Shown piece by piece: positions 1-7,750 of a stretch of DNA of 64,000 bases. How positions within the stretch are numbered: the stretch's first letter is position 1; every line of letters starts with the position of its first letter. Source of the DNA: Ancrocorticia sp052089425 (GTDB lineage Bacteria > Actinomycetota > Actinomycetes > Actinomycetales > Actinomycetaceae). The position numbers and the translations under genes are program-made. Where the stretch lies: positions 1 through 64,000 of the forward strand of contig NZ_JBQCZW010000003.1 in NCBI RefSeq assembly GCF_052089425.1, written 5' to 3'. The notes under the pieces were generated by a model that was given only the letters and a program-made list of their open reading frames with translations, ran no database searches and was not told the DNA's origin.

Positions 1-7
1 CCACTCT

Positions 8-69
8 TGGAGTACTTATGTGCGGGTTGGACACGGTATACCTACTCCATGTTGGACATATGTACTCCA
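8..69. repeat. Short direct and inverted repeats at the left edge
   Basis: The pair TTGGACA...TACTCCA occurs twice in a row (27-49 and 52-69), and TGGAGTA, the inverse of TACTCCA, lies at 8-14. The repeats may be an operator for a gene left of the window. No gene covers them and no function can be assigned. Confidence 0.35.
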
Positions 70-131
70 CTAAGGGGGCAACGGGTAAGCAACGCTGTCC
101 TGTCCGTATGGCGCGGTGGTTGGTGACGCAA

Positions 132-159
132 AAGTGCCCCGCATGAGAACGGGGCACTT
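132..159 (-). terminator. Hairpin terminator of the coiled-coil gene
   Basis: AAGTGCCCC (132-140) pairs perfectly with GGGGCACTT (151-159) around a 10-nt loop. Read on the minus strand, a short T run (cttttg) follows the stem. It sits 20 nt past the stop codon at 179, where a rho-independent terminator is expected. Confidence 0.75.
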
Positions 160-178
160 CGCTCTGGCTAGAGCCGGA

Positions 179-1120
179 CTACTTGGTAGGAGGCTCTTCT
201 TCTGAGGCTTCCTCAGCGGGCTCCTCGCCTGTGGGCTCCTCTTCATCGGAGGTAGCGGCGACATCTTCGGATGCTGCTGCTAGATCCTCTTCGGCCGCCT
301 TCACTTCCTCTGCAACTACCTCGGTAGCTACATCGGGCGTGGGCGCTACATCGGGCTGGACAGCCGGGGCAGCGGTAGTAGCTGTGTCCTTGACATCCTC
401 CCAGTAGGCTTCGGCCCAAGGATCCTCAACCGGCTGGCTGCGCTTCCACAGGTAGTAGAACGCGCCGCCGATTCCAGCAAGAACCGCGGAGATTCCGAGA
501 AACTTCCGCTTGCGGCCCTTCTTCTTCGGCTTGGTGAGCTCCTTAGTTGTGGATTCTTGAACGGCTGTGGCCTTGGTTTTCAGGCCGCCGTCAGTCTCAC
601 GAGCAGCTTCGGCTGCGGCCTTTGCCGCCGCCTTCGCGCGTGGGACGTAATCGGTCACAACTTTTTCTTTGGCCTCGTTGGCCTTATCGAGTGCGTCCTC
701 AACTCGGGGCGTGGCCCACTCGATACTCTGCTTAGTGAGCGCCGAGGCCTGATCGGCAAGATGAGAGGCCGATTTGACGGCCTCATCTACAACGGGCTTG
801 AGCTTATCTGTCGCTTCTTCAACTTTGGGGGCCGCCCATTCTTGGGCCTGACCGGCATAGTTGTTGGCCTTCTTTACCGCATCATCGAACACGGGCTTTG
901 CCTTGTTGATGGCTTCCTCGGCTTTCGGGGTAGCCCACTCCACGCCCTGTGCGGCGAGGTCCTGAGCCTGATTTGCAAGTACGGACGCTTGCTTGGACGT
1001 GGCGTCTGCACCGGCCTTGAGGTTCTCAGAAATAGCGTGTAGTTGGTCAGTTGCCTGCGCAACAGCCTTCTTTTGAGCCTTTTTCCTCTTCTTTTCGGCC
1101 CTCTTCTTTCTGCAGAACAT
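179..1120 (-). CDS. Coiled-coil membrane protein with apolipoprotein-like repeats
   Basis: The product has 313 aa. The start at 1120 was chosen because AGGAGG lies 7 nt upstream, although the frame is open further. A very basic N-terminus (CRKKRAEKKRKKAQKK) is followed by about 170 residues of Ala/Lys/Glu-rich amphipathic helix. This helix holds three repeats opening with EWATPKAEEA, EWAAPKVEEA and EWATPRVEDA, spaced about 33 and 40 residues. One transmembrane segment (GISAVLAGIGGAFYYLW) comes next. The last ~80 residues are highly acidic and rich in Glu, Ala and Pro. No enzyme motif is seen. The helical part resembles YtxH/apolipoprotein-type proteins that associate with the envelope or membrane. 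It is transcribed divergently from the cyclophilin gene, and the function is unknown. Confidence 0.8.
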   Translation of the reverse strand: MFCRKKRAEKKRKKAQKKAVAQATDQLHAISENLKAGADATSKQASVLANQAQDLAAQGVEWATPKAEEAINKAKPVFDDAVKKANNYAGQAQEWAAPKVEEATDKLKPVVDEAVKSASHLADQASALTKQSIEWATPRVEDALDKANEAKEKVVTDYVPRAKAAAKAAAEAARETDGGLKTKATAVQESTTKELTKPKKKGRKRKFLGISAVLAGIGGAFYYLWKRSQPVEDPWAEAYWEDVKDTATTAAPAVQPDVAPTPDVATEVVAEEVKAAEEDLAAASEDVAATSDEEEPTGEEPAEEASEEEPPTK

Positions 1121-1331
1121 CGGATGACCTCCTTGGTCCAACTCCTCACATCGCAATCGGTTGATCGCTGGTAGGCCAAGTGAGGGGTCTTGTTGATCAC
1201 TATCTTGCCTAGATATCGGCACATTGTCAGCCTAATACCCAAAGTTACTTAATCTTTACGCGCTCAGCCAATCTGTCGGGGCGGTGTGCCTCTAAGTTGG
1301 TGGGTTCTGCTCGGTTGTTCCATCTAGCGAT

Positions 1332-1359
1332 CGGATATCGATTGGTCAATCGGTATCCG
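1332..1359. promoter_or_regulatory. 28-bp near-perfect palindrome, candidate operator
   Basis: The arms CGGATAtCGATTG and CAATCGgTATCCG meet around a GT centre, with a single T/G mismatch in 13 pairs. The 2-nt centre makes a DNA operator more likely than an RNA hairpin. It lies in the 311-nt divergent region between the coiled-coil gene and the cyclophilin gene, 72 nt before the cyclophilin start. Nothing else was recognised in that region. Confidence 0.5.
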
Positions 1360-1431
1360 TGGCTTATCCAACGGGGTGAGATCATGGCATGAATGAGGCA
1401 CGGCGCGAGATCCTGTGCAAGGATGGACCCC

Positions 1432-1953
1432 ATGGAAGCAACTCTGCATACTAACCACGGCGATATTACCGTGGAGCTGTACCCACATCAGGCGCCCAAG
1501 ACGGTTGCAAACTTCACGGAGCTGGCAACGGGCAAGCGTGAATGGACCGACCCTCAGACTGGCGAAAAGACAACCGATCCGCTGTACAACGGAACGATTT
1601 TCCATCGTTGCATCACGAACTTCATGATTCAGGGCGGGGACCCGCTCGGAACAGGTACCGGTGGCCCCGGCTACCAGTTCGATGATGAGATCAGCCCAGA
1701 ACTCAACTTCAACGATCCATATGTTCTCGCTATGGCGAACGCTGGCAAGCGTTTCGGCCGCGGAACCAATGGCTCGCAGTTCTTCATTACCGTGGCCGCC
1801 ACCCCGTGGCTGCAGGGCAAGCACACGATCTTCGGCAAGGTGACGGACGCAAAGTCCAAGGCAGTTGTGGATGAGATCGGTGTTGCACCCACCGGCCGCG
1901 CAGACCGTCCCGTGGACGATATCGTGATCGAATCCGTTTCGGTGACCGAATAA
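1432..1953 (+). CDS. ppiA: Peptidyl-prolyl cis-trans isomerase, cyclophilin type
   Basis: This 173-aa cyclophilin catalyses cis-trans isomerisation at proline bonds and assists protein folding. The N-terminus (ATLHTNHGDITVELYPHQAP) and FHRCITNFMIQGGDPLGTGT show the catalytic-loop region, and GTNGSQFFITVA is the substrate-binding signature. There is no signal peptide, so it is cytoplasmic. The ATG at 1432 has AAGGA 8 nt upstream, and an in-frame ATG at 1423 is less well placed. A cyclophilin gene next to a rhomboid gene near crgA is a conserved actinobacterial arrangement close to oriC. Confidence 0.95.
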   Translation: MEATLHTNHGDITVELYPHQAPKTVANFTELATGKREWTDPQTGEKTTDPLYNGTIFHRCITNFMIQGGDPLGTGTGGPGYQFDDEISPELNFNDPYVLAMANAGKRFGRGTNGSQFFITVAATPWLQGKHTIFGKVTDAKSKAVVDEIGVAPTGRADRPVDDIVIESVSVTE

Positions 1954-1963
1954 GAGAACGCCG

Positions 1964-2668
1964 ATGAGCGAAGCCAGCACGCCTCCTGAAGGATATGGGG
2001 CGAAGCTGCGCCGGTTTCTGGGTATAGGGGACGCGCATGCACCTGTCACACTGACCCTTCTGGGGATCTGTGTTGCCGTTGCCGTTGCTGAGCTATTCAG
2101 CCAGCGTATTGGTGCAGCGCTCCTCTACGCTCCAGTCCTCGGGGAGGATCAGCCCTATAGATTCCTAGGGTCCGCTTTCCTTCACTCCGGTTTCTGGCAC
2201 CTCGTTTTTAACATGTATGCCCTGTGGCTCGTTGGCTCGGTACTTGAGCCGGCCATTGGACATCTACGTTTCCTTGGAATCTATATTCTTTCCGCGGTTG
2301 GTGGGAACATCGCCGTTCTTCTGACGGCAGACCCTTCGGGGCAGAGTTGGATTACCGCTACCGTTGGCACCTCGGGCGCTGTATTTGGGGTGTTTGGCGC
2401 TCTCTTCATTTTGGTGCGCCAGTTTGGAACTAACACTACGAGCCTCATCGTCGTGATCGTGGTGAACCTCTTGCTGGGATTCGTCCCTGGTATGAACATC
2501 TCATGGCAATCCCATGTTGGTGGTCTCGTTGTAGGAGGTCTGCTCATGGCCCTGATGATGATTGGCCGAGAATCCCTGACTCCTATCCGCCGCCGCATAC
2601 GAGACATCGTTGTGTACGTCGTGGCGGCCGGTGTGCTGGTAGGGCTGTATTTTTGGGGCTACCGCTAG
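1964..2668 (+). CDS. Rhomboid family intramembrane serine protease
   Basis: The 234-aa product cleaves transmembrane helices inside the membrane. The catalytic Ser is in GTSGAVFG (about residue 137) and the partner His in SWQSHVGGLVVGG (about 184). The HxxxN oxyanion motif is HLVFN (79-83). Six to seven hydrophobic helices are visible. It starts 10 nt after the cyclophilin stop and is probably cotranscribed with it. The substrate is unknown. Actinobacteria usually carry this gene between ppiA and crgA, but here the exopolysaccharide locus separates it from crgA. Confidence 0.93.
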   Translation: MSEASTPPEGYGAKLRRFLGIGDAHAPVTLTLLGICVAVAVAELFSQRIGAALLYAPVLGEDQPYRFLGSAFLHSGFWHLVFNMYALWLVGSVLEPAIGHLRFLGIYILSAVGGNIAVLLTADPSGQSWITATVGTSGAVFGVFGALFILVRQFGTNTTSLIVVIVVNLLLGFVPGMNISWQSHVGGLVVGGLLMALMMIGRESLTPIRRRIRDIVVYVVAAGVLVGLYFWGYR

Positions 2669-2689
2669 ATTTTGGGGCTATCGCCTAGA
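2651..2689. repeat. Tandem duplication across the rhomboid stop codon
   Basis: The unit TTTTGGGGCTACCGCTAGA (2651-2669) is repeated immediately as TTTTGGGGCTATCGCCTAGA (2670-2689). The first copy contains the last codons and stop of the rhomboid gene. The second copy would encode the same Phe-Trp-Gly-Tyr-Arg tail in frame, so it is a recent small duplication. Confidence 0.7.
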
Positions 2690-2754
2690 TCTTGGACCTA
2701 CCTCTCGGAGCTACCTCTTGGATCGTGGGCCACCGTTAGGACACCCAAGGCATC

Positions 2755-2961
2755 TGTGGATAAACCTCATCACCAAACAGTTTGATCAGTGGATAAATGC
2801 AGCGAATGTCCCGGCTGTGTTACGGGCGGTCCCGTGTCATCAAGGGGAGAATTGCCCTAACTGCCGGGGATGGCCACTAATTACACGGCTGTCATTATCC
2901 ACAGACATACCCACACATGTGGACGGATCTCTATGTGGACGCCCTGTTCACAACATGTGGA
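2755..2961. promoter_or_regulatory. DnaA-box cluster in a 464-nt gap
   Basis: Perfect 9-mer DnaA boxes occur at 2755-2763 (TGTGGATAA) and 2895-2903 (TTATCCACA), with an 8/9 match at 2788-2796 (AGTGGATAA). Weaker TGTGGA(C/T) cores lie near 2919, 2935 and 2956. The gap between the rhomboid gene and the first exopolysaccharide gene holds no other recognisable gene. No dnaA or dnaN gene lies beside it, so it is more likely a DnaA-binding or titration site than oriC. Confidence 0.55.
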
Positions 2962-3132
2962 TGGGCAGCATGTAGTCGCGGGCGGTGCTGATGAAAGGGA
3001 TTGAAGCCCCAGAAATAGCTACGTGTGATAGCATTTTTGTGCTCATTGTGTTTTCTCAACGATGAGTATCCTCGCTTGATGACTAAGTGTCTGGCGGATC
3101 GTGTTTGGCTCTTTAGGAAGATGGAGCAGGTT

Positions 3133-3786
3133 GTGAGCACTGAGGTCAGTTCGGGTGGACAAACTCAGAATGAGGTACCGACAGCTTTAGCTGGGATTGG
3201 TTCCGCTCAGGTATTTCAATTCTGGAAAAGAACGATGGATATTGTGGTGTCCATTGTTGCGATCATCGTTTCGATCATTCCTTTAGCCATCGTAGCTGTG
3301 GCCATCAAGGTAGATTCTCCCGGCCCCGTTTTCTATTGCCAAGAGCGATTAGGGAAGGGTGGACGCCCGTTCCGAGTGATCAAGTTTCGGTCAATGCAGA
3401 CCGATGCAGAATCTGGCGGCCCTCAATGGGCTGAGATCGACGATCCACGGGTGACTAGGGTAGGGCGCTTCTTGCGAATGGCGCGCATTGACGAAGTGCC
3501 ACAATTCCTGAATGTCCTCATGGGCGATATGAGTCTTGTAGGGCCGCGTCCAGAACGCGGTATCTTTTATCAGCAGTTTGAAGCGACCATCCCGGGCTTT
3601 GATCAGCGTTTGCTTGTCACTCCGGGAATGTCCGGCCTTGCCCAGATCAGTGGTGGGTACGACTTGTCTCCAGAGGAAAAAATCCTCCTTGACGCGGAAT
3701 ACATCCGCAAGCGAAGTGTCCGATTGGATCTGAAGATTCTTGCTTCAACCCTTGTCGTCGTGTTCACGCACGCCGGAGCACGCTGA
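3133..3786 (+). CDS. Initiating undecaprenyl-phosphate sugar phosphotransferase (WcaJ/EpsL type)
   Basis: The 217-aa enzyme moves a sugar-1-phosphate from a UDP-sugar to undecaprenyl phosphate, the first step of exopolysaccharide repeat assembly at the inner face of the membrane. KRTMDIVVSIV begins the single hydrophobic hairpin. It is followed by DSPGPVFYCQERLGKGGRPF, VIKFRSMQTDAE, RIDEVPQFLNVLMGDMSLVG and PRPERG, all hallmarks of the bacterial sugar transferase family. A GTG at 3133 with GGAG 6 nt upstream is preferred over the in-frame ATG at 3121, which has AGGA only 2 nt away. It is the first gene of the exopolysaccharide locus. Confidence 0.88.
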   Translation: MSTEVSSGGQTQNEVPTALAGIGSAQVFQFWKRTMDIVVSIVAIIVSIIPLAIVAVAIKVDSPGPVFYCQERLGKGGRPFRVIKFRSMQTDAESGGPQWAEIDDPRVTRVGRFLRMARIDEVPQFLNVLMGDMSLVGPRPERGIFYQQFEATIPGFDQRLLVTPGMSGLAQISGGYDLSPEEKILLDAEYIRKRSVRLDLKILASTLVVVFTHAGAR

Positions 3787-3787
3787 G

Positions 3788-4966
3788 ATGAAGATACTGG
3801 TCTTCAGTGACAACTACGTCCCTAGTCGCGCCGCTTGTGCGGTGAGAATGAACGTCGTGGTGCAGGCATTGCGGCAGCGCGGGCATACGGTAACTGTCTT
3901 AGCCTCTGACGAATCCCTTCGGGAGGGAACGACGGAGGCAGACGAGAAGGTACTCTACTTTCACACCTCGCCCCTTGGTGATAAGTCACTTGCACACCGC
4001 GTTCGCAATGCACTGGGTTCCTACAGAGCCTCCGTAGCGATGGCTAAGCGCTTCCCTCCTGCTGATCTTGTACTCTGCACTAGTCCTCCACTCCTTTTGG
4101 TCCCTGCTGCGATGCGCATCGCGCGGCGGATGGGGGCACCGCTTGTATTGGATGTTCGCGACATCTGGCCAGAGATCGGGTTCCAGATGGGTTCCTTTTC
4201 GAAGAGGAGCGTGTACGGGAGAGTCTTTAGTCTGATAGCGCGCTGCGCCTACCGGCAGGCGGAGTTGGTGACGACTGTGTCCCCGAGCAAAGCAGAGTAC
4301 CTTCGAAGCAGGTTAGGGCTTGCTTCGAAGGTGGAACTCATACCGAACGGTCTAGATTTAGCCTTCTTAGAGCAGAGCGAGAATCCCGAGCTTGTCAGAA
4401 GGCACAACATTGATCTGCAACCAACATGTGTCTATGCAGGAAACATTGGACTGGCACAGGGACTTGGAACACTGTTGGACATCGCGAACGAGCGCCGTGA
4501 CGTTCAGTTTCTGCTGTGTGGCGATGGTGCAGAGAAGGCACGGCTGGAAGCAAGAGTTCGCCAAGAGAGCCTGAGTAACGTGAAATTCTTGGGGACCCTT
4601 GGGGCGAGCGATGTCTTTACGCTGTTGAAGCATGCAACGTTGAGCTACATACCTCTCATCAGCTCTCAACTACAAGACTCAGTCCCAACCAAAATCTTTG
4701 AGGCTCTAGGTTGTGGCTGTCCCGTTCTCCTATGTGCCGAAGGTGATGCGGCAACCATTGTTCAGGAATCTGGCCTAGGAATCGCGGTGCCTCCGGAGGA
4801 TTCGGAAAGGATCCTTGAAGCATTCAACAGAATGGTCGCAAGAAGGTGGACCACCACTGAGCGTTCGGCCGCGGCGGAGTTCATCCGAACCCGCCATTCA
4901 CGGCAGGAACCTGCAAAAAGACTAGCGGAGACGATCGAGGATCGTTGGGGCGTACGTGTTCCATAA
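3788..4966 (+). CDS. Glycosyltransferase family 4, WbuB-like
   Basis: This 392-aa GT-B enzyme adds a sugar to the lipid-linked repeat unit. MKILVFSDNYVPSRAACAVR opens the acceptor domain. VLDVRDIWPEIG is typical of WbuB-like transferases. YAGNIGLAQGLGTLLDI starts the donor domain, and SVPTKIFEALGCGCPVLLC is the nucleotide-sugar site. The ATG is separated from the preceding stop by a single base, so translation is probably coupled. Donor and linkage cannot be read from sequence. Confidence 0.9.
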   Translation: MKILVFSDNYVPSRAACAVRMNVVVQALRQRGHTVTVLASDESLREGTTEADEKVLYFHTSPLGDKSLAHRVRNALGSYRASVAMAKRFPPADLVLCTSPPLLLVPAAMRIARRMGAPLVLDVRDIWPEIGFQMGSFSKRSVYGRVFSLIARCAYRQAELVTTVSPSKAEYLRSRLGLASKVELIPNGLDLAFLEQSENPELVRRHNIDLQPTCVYAGNIGLAQGLGTLLDIANERRDVQFLLCGDGAEKARLEARVRQESLSNVKFLGTLGASDVFTLLKHATLSYIPLISSQLQDSVPTKIFEALGCGCPVLLCAEGDAATIVQESGLGIAVPPEDSERILEAFNRMVARRWTTTERSAAAEFIRTRHSRQEPAKRLAETIEDRWGVRVP

Positions 4967-6719
4967 GGCGCTCCTGTATAGCCGCACGATCAGACACCTC
5001 AAGCCTGTGCAGATTCTCCACACACTTCTACCCCAGCGGAAGGTCAGAGAAGGAAACCGTACACGTTCGCCACAGATGAGGGCCGATCTGCAGCTTTGTG
5101 TACCTGAGTTGGACCTAGATCGCCAGTATCTCCAGCGTTTCGATATTGAAGCGCTAAGAAACGGGCGTGCAGAGTTTGTCGGCGAGATCCATGATCTGGA
5201 CGGTACGTGGACATGCCCTGAGGCGACACCATTGTGGAACTTCAATCTTCATTACTCGGAGTACATGATCGCGCTCGCGGCGGCTCACATGGAGAGTGTG
5301 GGACCACAGAGGATTGATCCTGCAATAGGTGGTATCGGCGATGACAGCACGGTCGCCATCTCAGACAGTCAGTGGTGGCAGACATTCAGGACGCATGTGA
5401 GTAGTTGGATCTCGGCGTGTGAATATCCGCATGGCGCCGCGTGGCACCCATACACTACATCTCTTCGGCTGGTCAACTGGCAGATCGCTCGTGAGCTCTT
5501 TTCGGATCGTTTAGCCTTGGACCGAGAGTTCGATAGCTTGATGCAGGAGTCGATGTATCTGCAATATCGTCATCTCCTTGTGAACCAAGAGAAGCGGCTT
5601 CTTGGAAATCACTACTTTGAGAATCTGAAGACACTCCTGATCTTTAGTAGATTGTTCCGCGAAGAGCAGGTGTTTGACCGAGTCTGGCGATCATTCGAGA
5701 AGCAACTGTGTGAGCAGATCCTGTCTGATGGCGTTCACGTAGAACGCAGCCTCATGTACCAGAATCTAGTGATCGAAGGCATGATCCGAGTAGCCCTGAT
5801 CCTTAAACAAAGTGACGGCCGCGTCCCAGCAATCCTCACAGAGAAGATCCAAATCGCTCTCGATGCCGCCGCCTCACTCGATCACGGAATGGGCAAGATG
5901 CCCTTCTTCAACGATTCTGCCGAGGGAACGGCTCGAAGCACCGAGACCTTAATGGAGGCCTGTCAATGGCACCTAGGTCTACGTCCGCGGCTAAGAAACT
6001 CGTTTCCGCAAGCAGGGTACTACAAGCTGTACGACGGCGAAGTTGCGGTCATGGTAGATGCCGGATACCCAGGCCCTTCATACTTGCTGGGTCACGCCCA
6101 CAGTGACACTCTGTCCTACGAGCTCTCTATTTCAGAGGACCCAGTTATCGTCAATTCGGGAACCTATCGCTACCAGAGCCAGCTACGTTCCTGGTTCAGA
6201 AGTACAGAAGCGCACAATACTGCGATGTTTTCTGGACACGAGCAGATGGAACATTGGGCTGCTCACCGTGTTGGTCGCCAGCTAAAGAGCGTACGCGTTC
6301 TGGAGTTCTGCAAGGATCGCTTAACGGCCGAGCTCATCTCTCAATATGGGGAGAAGCATCAGCGGACCATCGTGCTGCGTGATGGTGTCCTTACCGTGTC
6401 AGACACCTTAGCGGACGCTACCGGAAATAATGGCCAATTTGACGCTTTAACGCTGATACATCTGGCACCTCAATGGCAAGCCTGCCCGGAAGGAGATGGA
6501 TCATTCATTGCTGTGCGAGAAGGTAGTGATGACGAGGTTGTCATAGCGTCTATGGTGGATGAGATGGATAGTCCGTCGGAGAGCAGGAGTGAGCTTGTTG
6601 ATGCGAACTACTCAAGGTTCTTTGGGGTACTGGAGCACAATCACATGGTGAGGTTTTGCTTCAGCTCGCAGAACGGGACCTATCGATACCAAATTGCGCG
6701 TTCGAAGGGGTCGCAATGA
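4956..6719 (+). CDS. Heparinase II/III-family protein of the exopolysaccharide locus
   Basis: The 587-aa product starts at a GTG inside the end of the preceding gene (11-nt overlap). The N-terminal two thirds looks like an alpha/alpha toroid of polysaccharide lyases (WNFNLHYSEYM, WHPYTTSLRLVNW, LLGNHYFENLKTL, RSLMYQNLVIEGM). The C-terminal part is a heparinase II/III-like beta domain (LGHAHSDTLSYELSI, NSGTYRYQ, TEAHNTAMFSGHEQ). No signal peptide is seen, so it is cytoplasmic unless exported unusually. Such genes in capsule loci may trim or modify a uronic-acid-containing polymer. Lyase activity here is an inference. Confidence 0.85.
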   Translation: MFHKALLYSRTIRHLKPVQILHTLLPQRKVREGNRTRSPQMRADLQLCVPELDLDRQYLQRFDIEALRNGRAEFVGEIHDLDGTWTCPEATPLWNFNLHYSEYMIALAAAHMESVGPQRIDPAIGGIGDDSTVAISDSQWWQTFRTHVSSWISACEYPHGAAWHPYTTSLRLVNWQIARELFSDRLALDREFDSLMQESMYLQYRHLLVNQEKRLLGNHYFENLKTLLIFSRLFREEQVFDRVWRSFEKQLCEQILSDGVHVERSLMYQNLVIEGMIRVALILKQSDGRVPAILTEKIQIALDAAASLDHGMGKMPFFNDSAEGTARSTETLMEACQWHLGLRPRLRNSFPQAGYYKLYDGEVAVMVDAGYPGPSYLLGHAHSDTLSYELSISEDPVIVNSGTYRYQSQLRSWFRSTEAHNTAMFSGHEQMEHWAAHRVGRQLKSVRVLEFCKDRLTAELISQYGEKHQRTIVLRDGVLTVSDTLADATGNNGQFDALTLIHLAPQWQACPEGDGSFIAVREGSDDEVVIASMVDEMDSPSESRSELVDANYSRFFGVLEHNHMVRFCFSSQNGTYRYQIARSKGSQ

Positions 6720-7750
6720 CGCTATTTGTGGGGCCGCTGCACCGCCTTGGGGGGCCGAGTATTAAGAATGGTCTCACGGTCGATCACTTGTTCCCGGCAG
6801 GTGACGTCACTATCGTGAATACGGCTGATCAACGTTTACGGAATCGGCTCGCGTGTATGTGGAGGCTTTTTGTCTCACGGGATCCCCAGATCATTATCGC
6901 CGTCTCCTCCCGCGGACGAAGTCTTTTGTGGCCACTTGTTTATTGGAAGGCGCGTGCAAATTCGAGTTTACGGTACTCGCTCATTTGTATTGGCGGATCA
7001 ATCGCTGGGGAAACTCAACGGCAATCTAGATTCCTCCGCATTATGAATCGGGCAAGTCTGACGTGTGTTGAGACTCAGAAGATAGCAGAGGACCTCGGGC
7101 GACTGGGAGTCACTACCACATATCACTTTCCAAATATGGTGGAGAGAATCGGCCGCACTGTAGGTGAAACTGATATGAGAGACAGCTCCTTTGGATCTGC
7201 GGTTACAAAATTTGTCTACCTTTCCTCGATTCGTCAAGGAAAAGGGGTAGGGACGATGCTTGAGGCATTTCGAATTGCGTGTGCAGAAGGGCTCGATGCC
7301 TCGCTAGACATATATGGACCTGTGAGACCCGATTTCGACGAAGAGTTATTCGAGAAGTATGCCTCGGAATCGCGTATCAACTATCGAGGTCAGGTTAACC
7401 ATGACAAGGTGGTCGAGCTGCTGAACCGATATCAATGTTTCATCTTTCCAAGTGAGTTCGATACGGAAGGTTTTCCTGCCGTTCTAGTTGAAGCGTTCGC
7501 TGCCGGTTTGCCCGTAATTGCAAGCGACGCGGCAAGCAACCGAGAAATCGTAATTGATGGCGTGAACGGAATCGTCTACGGCGCTGGAAAGGCCACGGAA
7601 TTAGCTAGAGCAATGCGCCAAATGGCAGAGAATCCTGACTTTATGAAGCAGGCGTCTGCCAGAAATCTAGCTGACGCTCCACGTTTTGAGGCGACGCGAG
7701 TAGTCGGCGATTACCGGCAGGCACTGATCGAGGTTGGGTGGGCATTGTGA
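6716..7750 (+). CDS. Glycosyltransferase family 4
   Basis: This 344-aa GT-B transferase is recognised mainly from its donor half. FVYLSSIRQGKGVGTMLEAF is followed by the EX7E motif in SEFDTEGFPAVLVEAFAAGL and by PVIASDAASNREIV. The acceptor half is divergent. The ATG at 6716 overlaps the preceding stop (ATGA) and has AAGGGG upstream, so the longer open frame back to 6656 is not used. It extends the repeat unit of the polysaccharide, with unknown donor. Confidence 0.88.
   Translation: MTLFVGPLHRLGGPSIKNGLTVDHLFPAGDVTIVNTADQRLRNRLACMWRLFVSRDPQIIIAVSSRGRSLLWPLVYWKARANSSLRYSLICIGGSIAGETQRQSRFLRIMNRASLTCVETQKIAEDLGRLGVTTTYHFPNMVERIGRTVGETDMRDSSFGSAVTKFVYLSSIRQGKGVGTMLEAFRIACAEGLDASLDIYGPVRPDFDEELFEKYASESRINYRGQVNHDKVVELLNRYQCFIFPSEFDTEGFPAVLVEAFAAGLPVIASDAASNREIVIDGVNGIVYGAGKATELARAMRQMAENPDFMKQASARNLADAPRFEATRVVGDYRQALIEVGWAL

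Noticed and set aside
2755..2961. oriC
   Set aside because: DnaA boxes are present, but no dnaA, dnaN or AT-rich unwinding stretch adjoins them.
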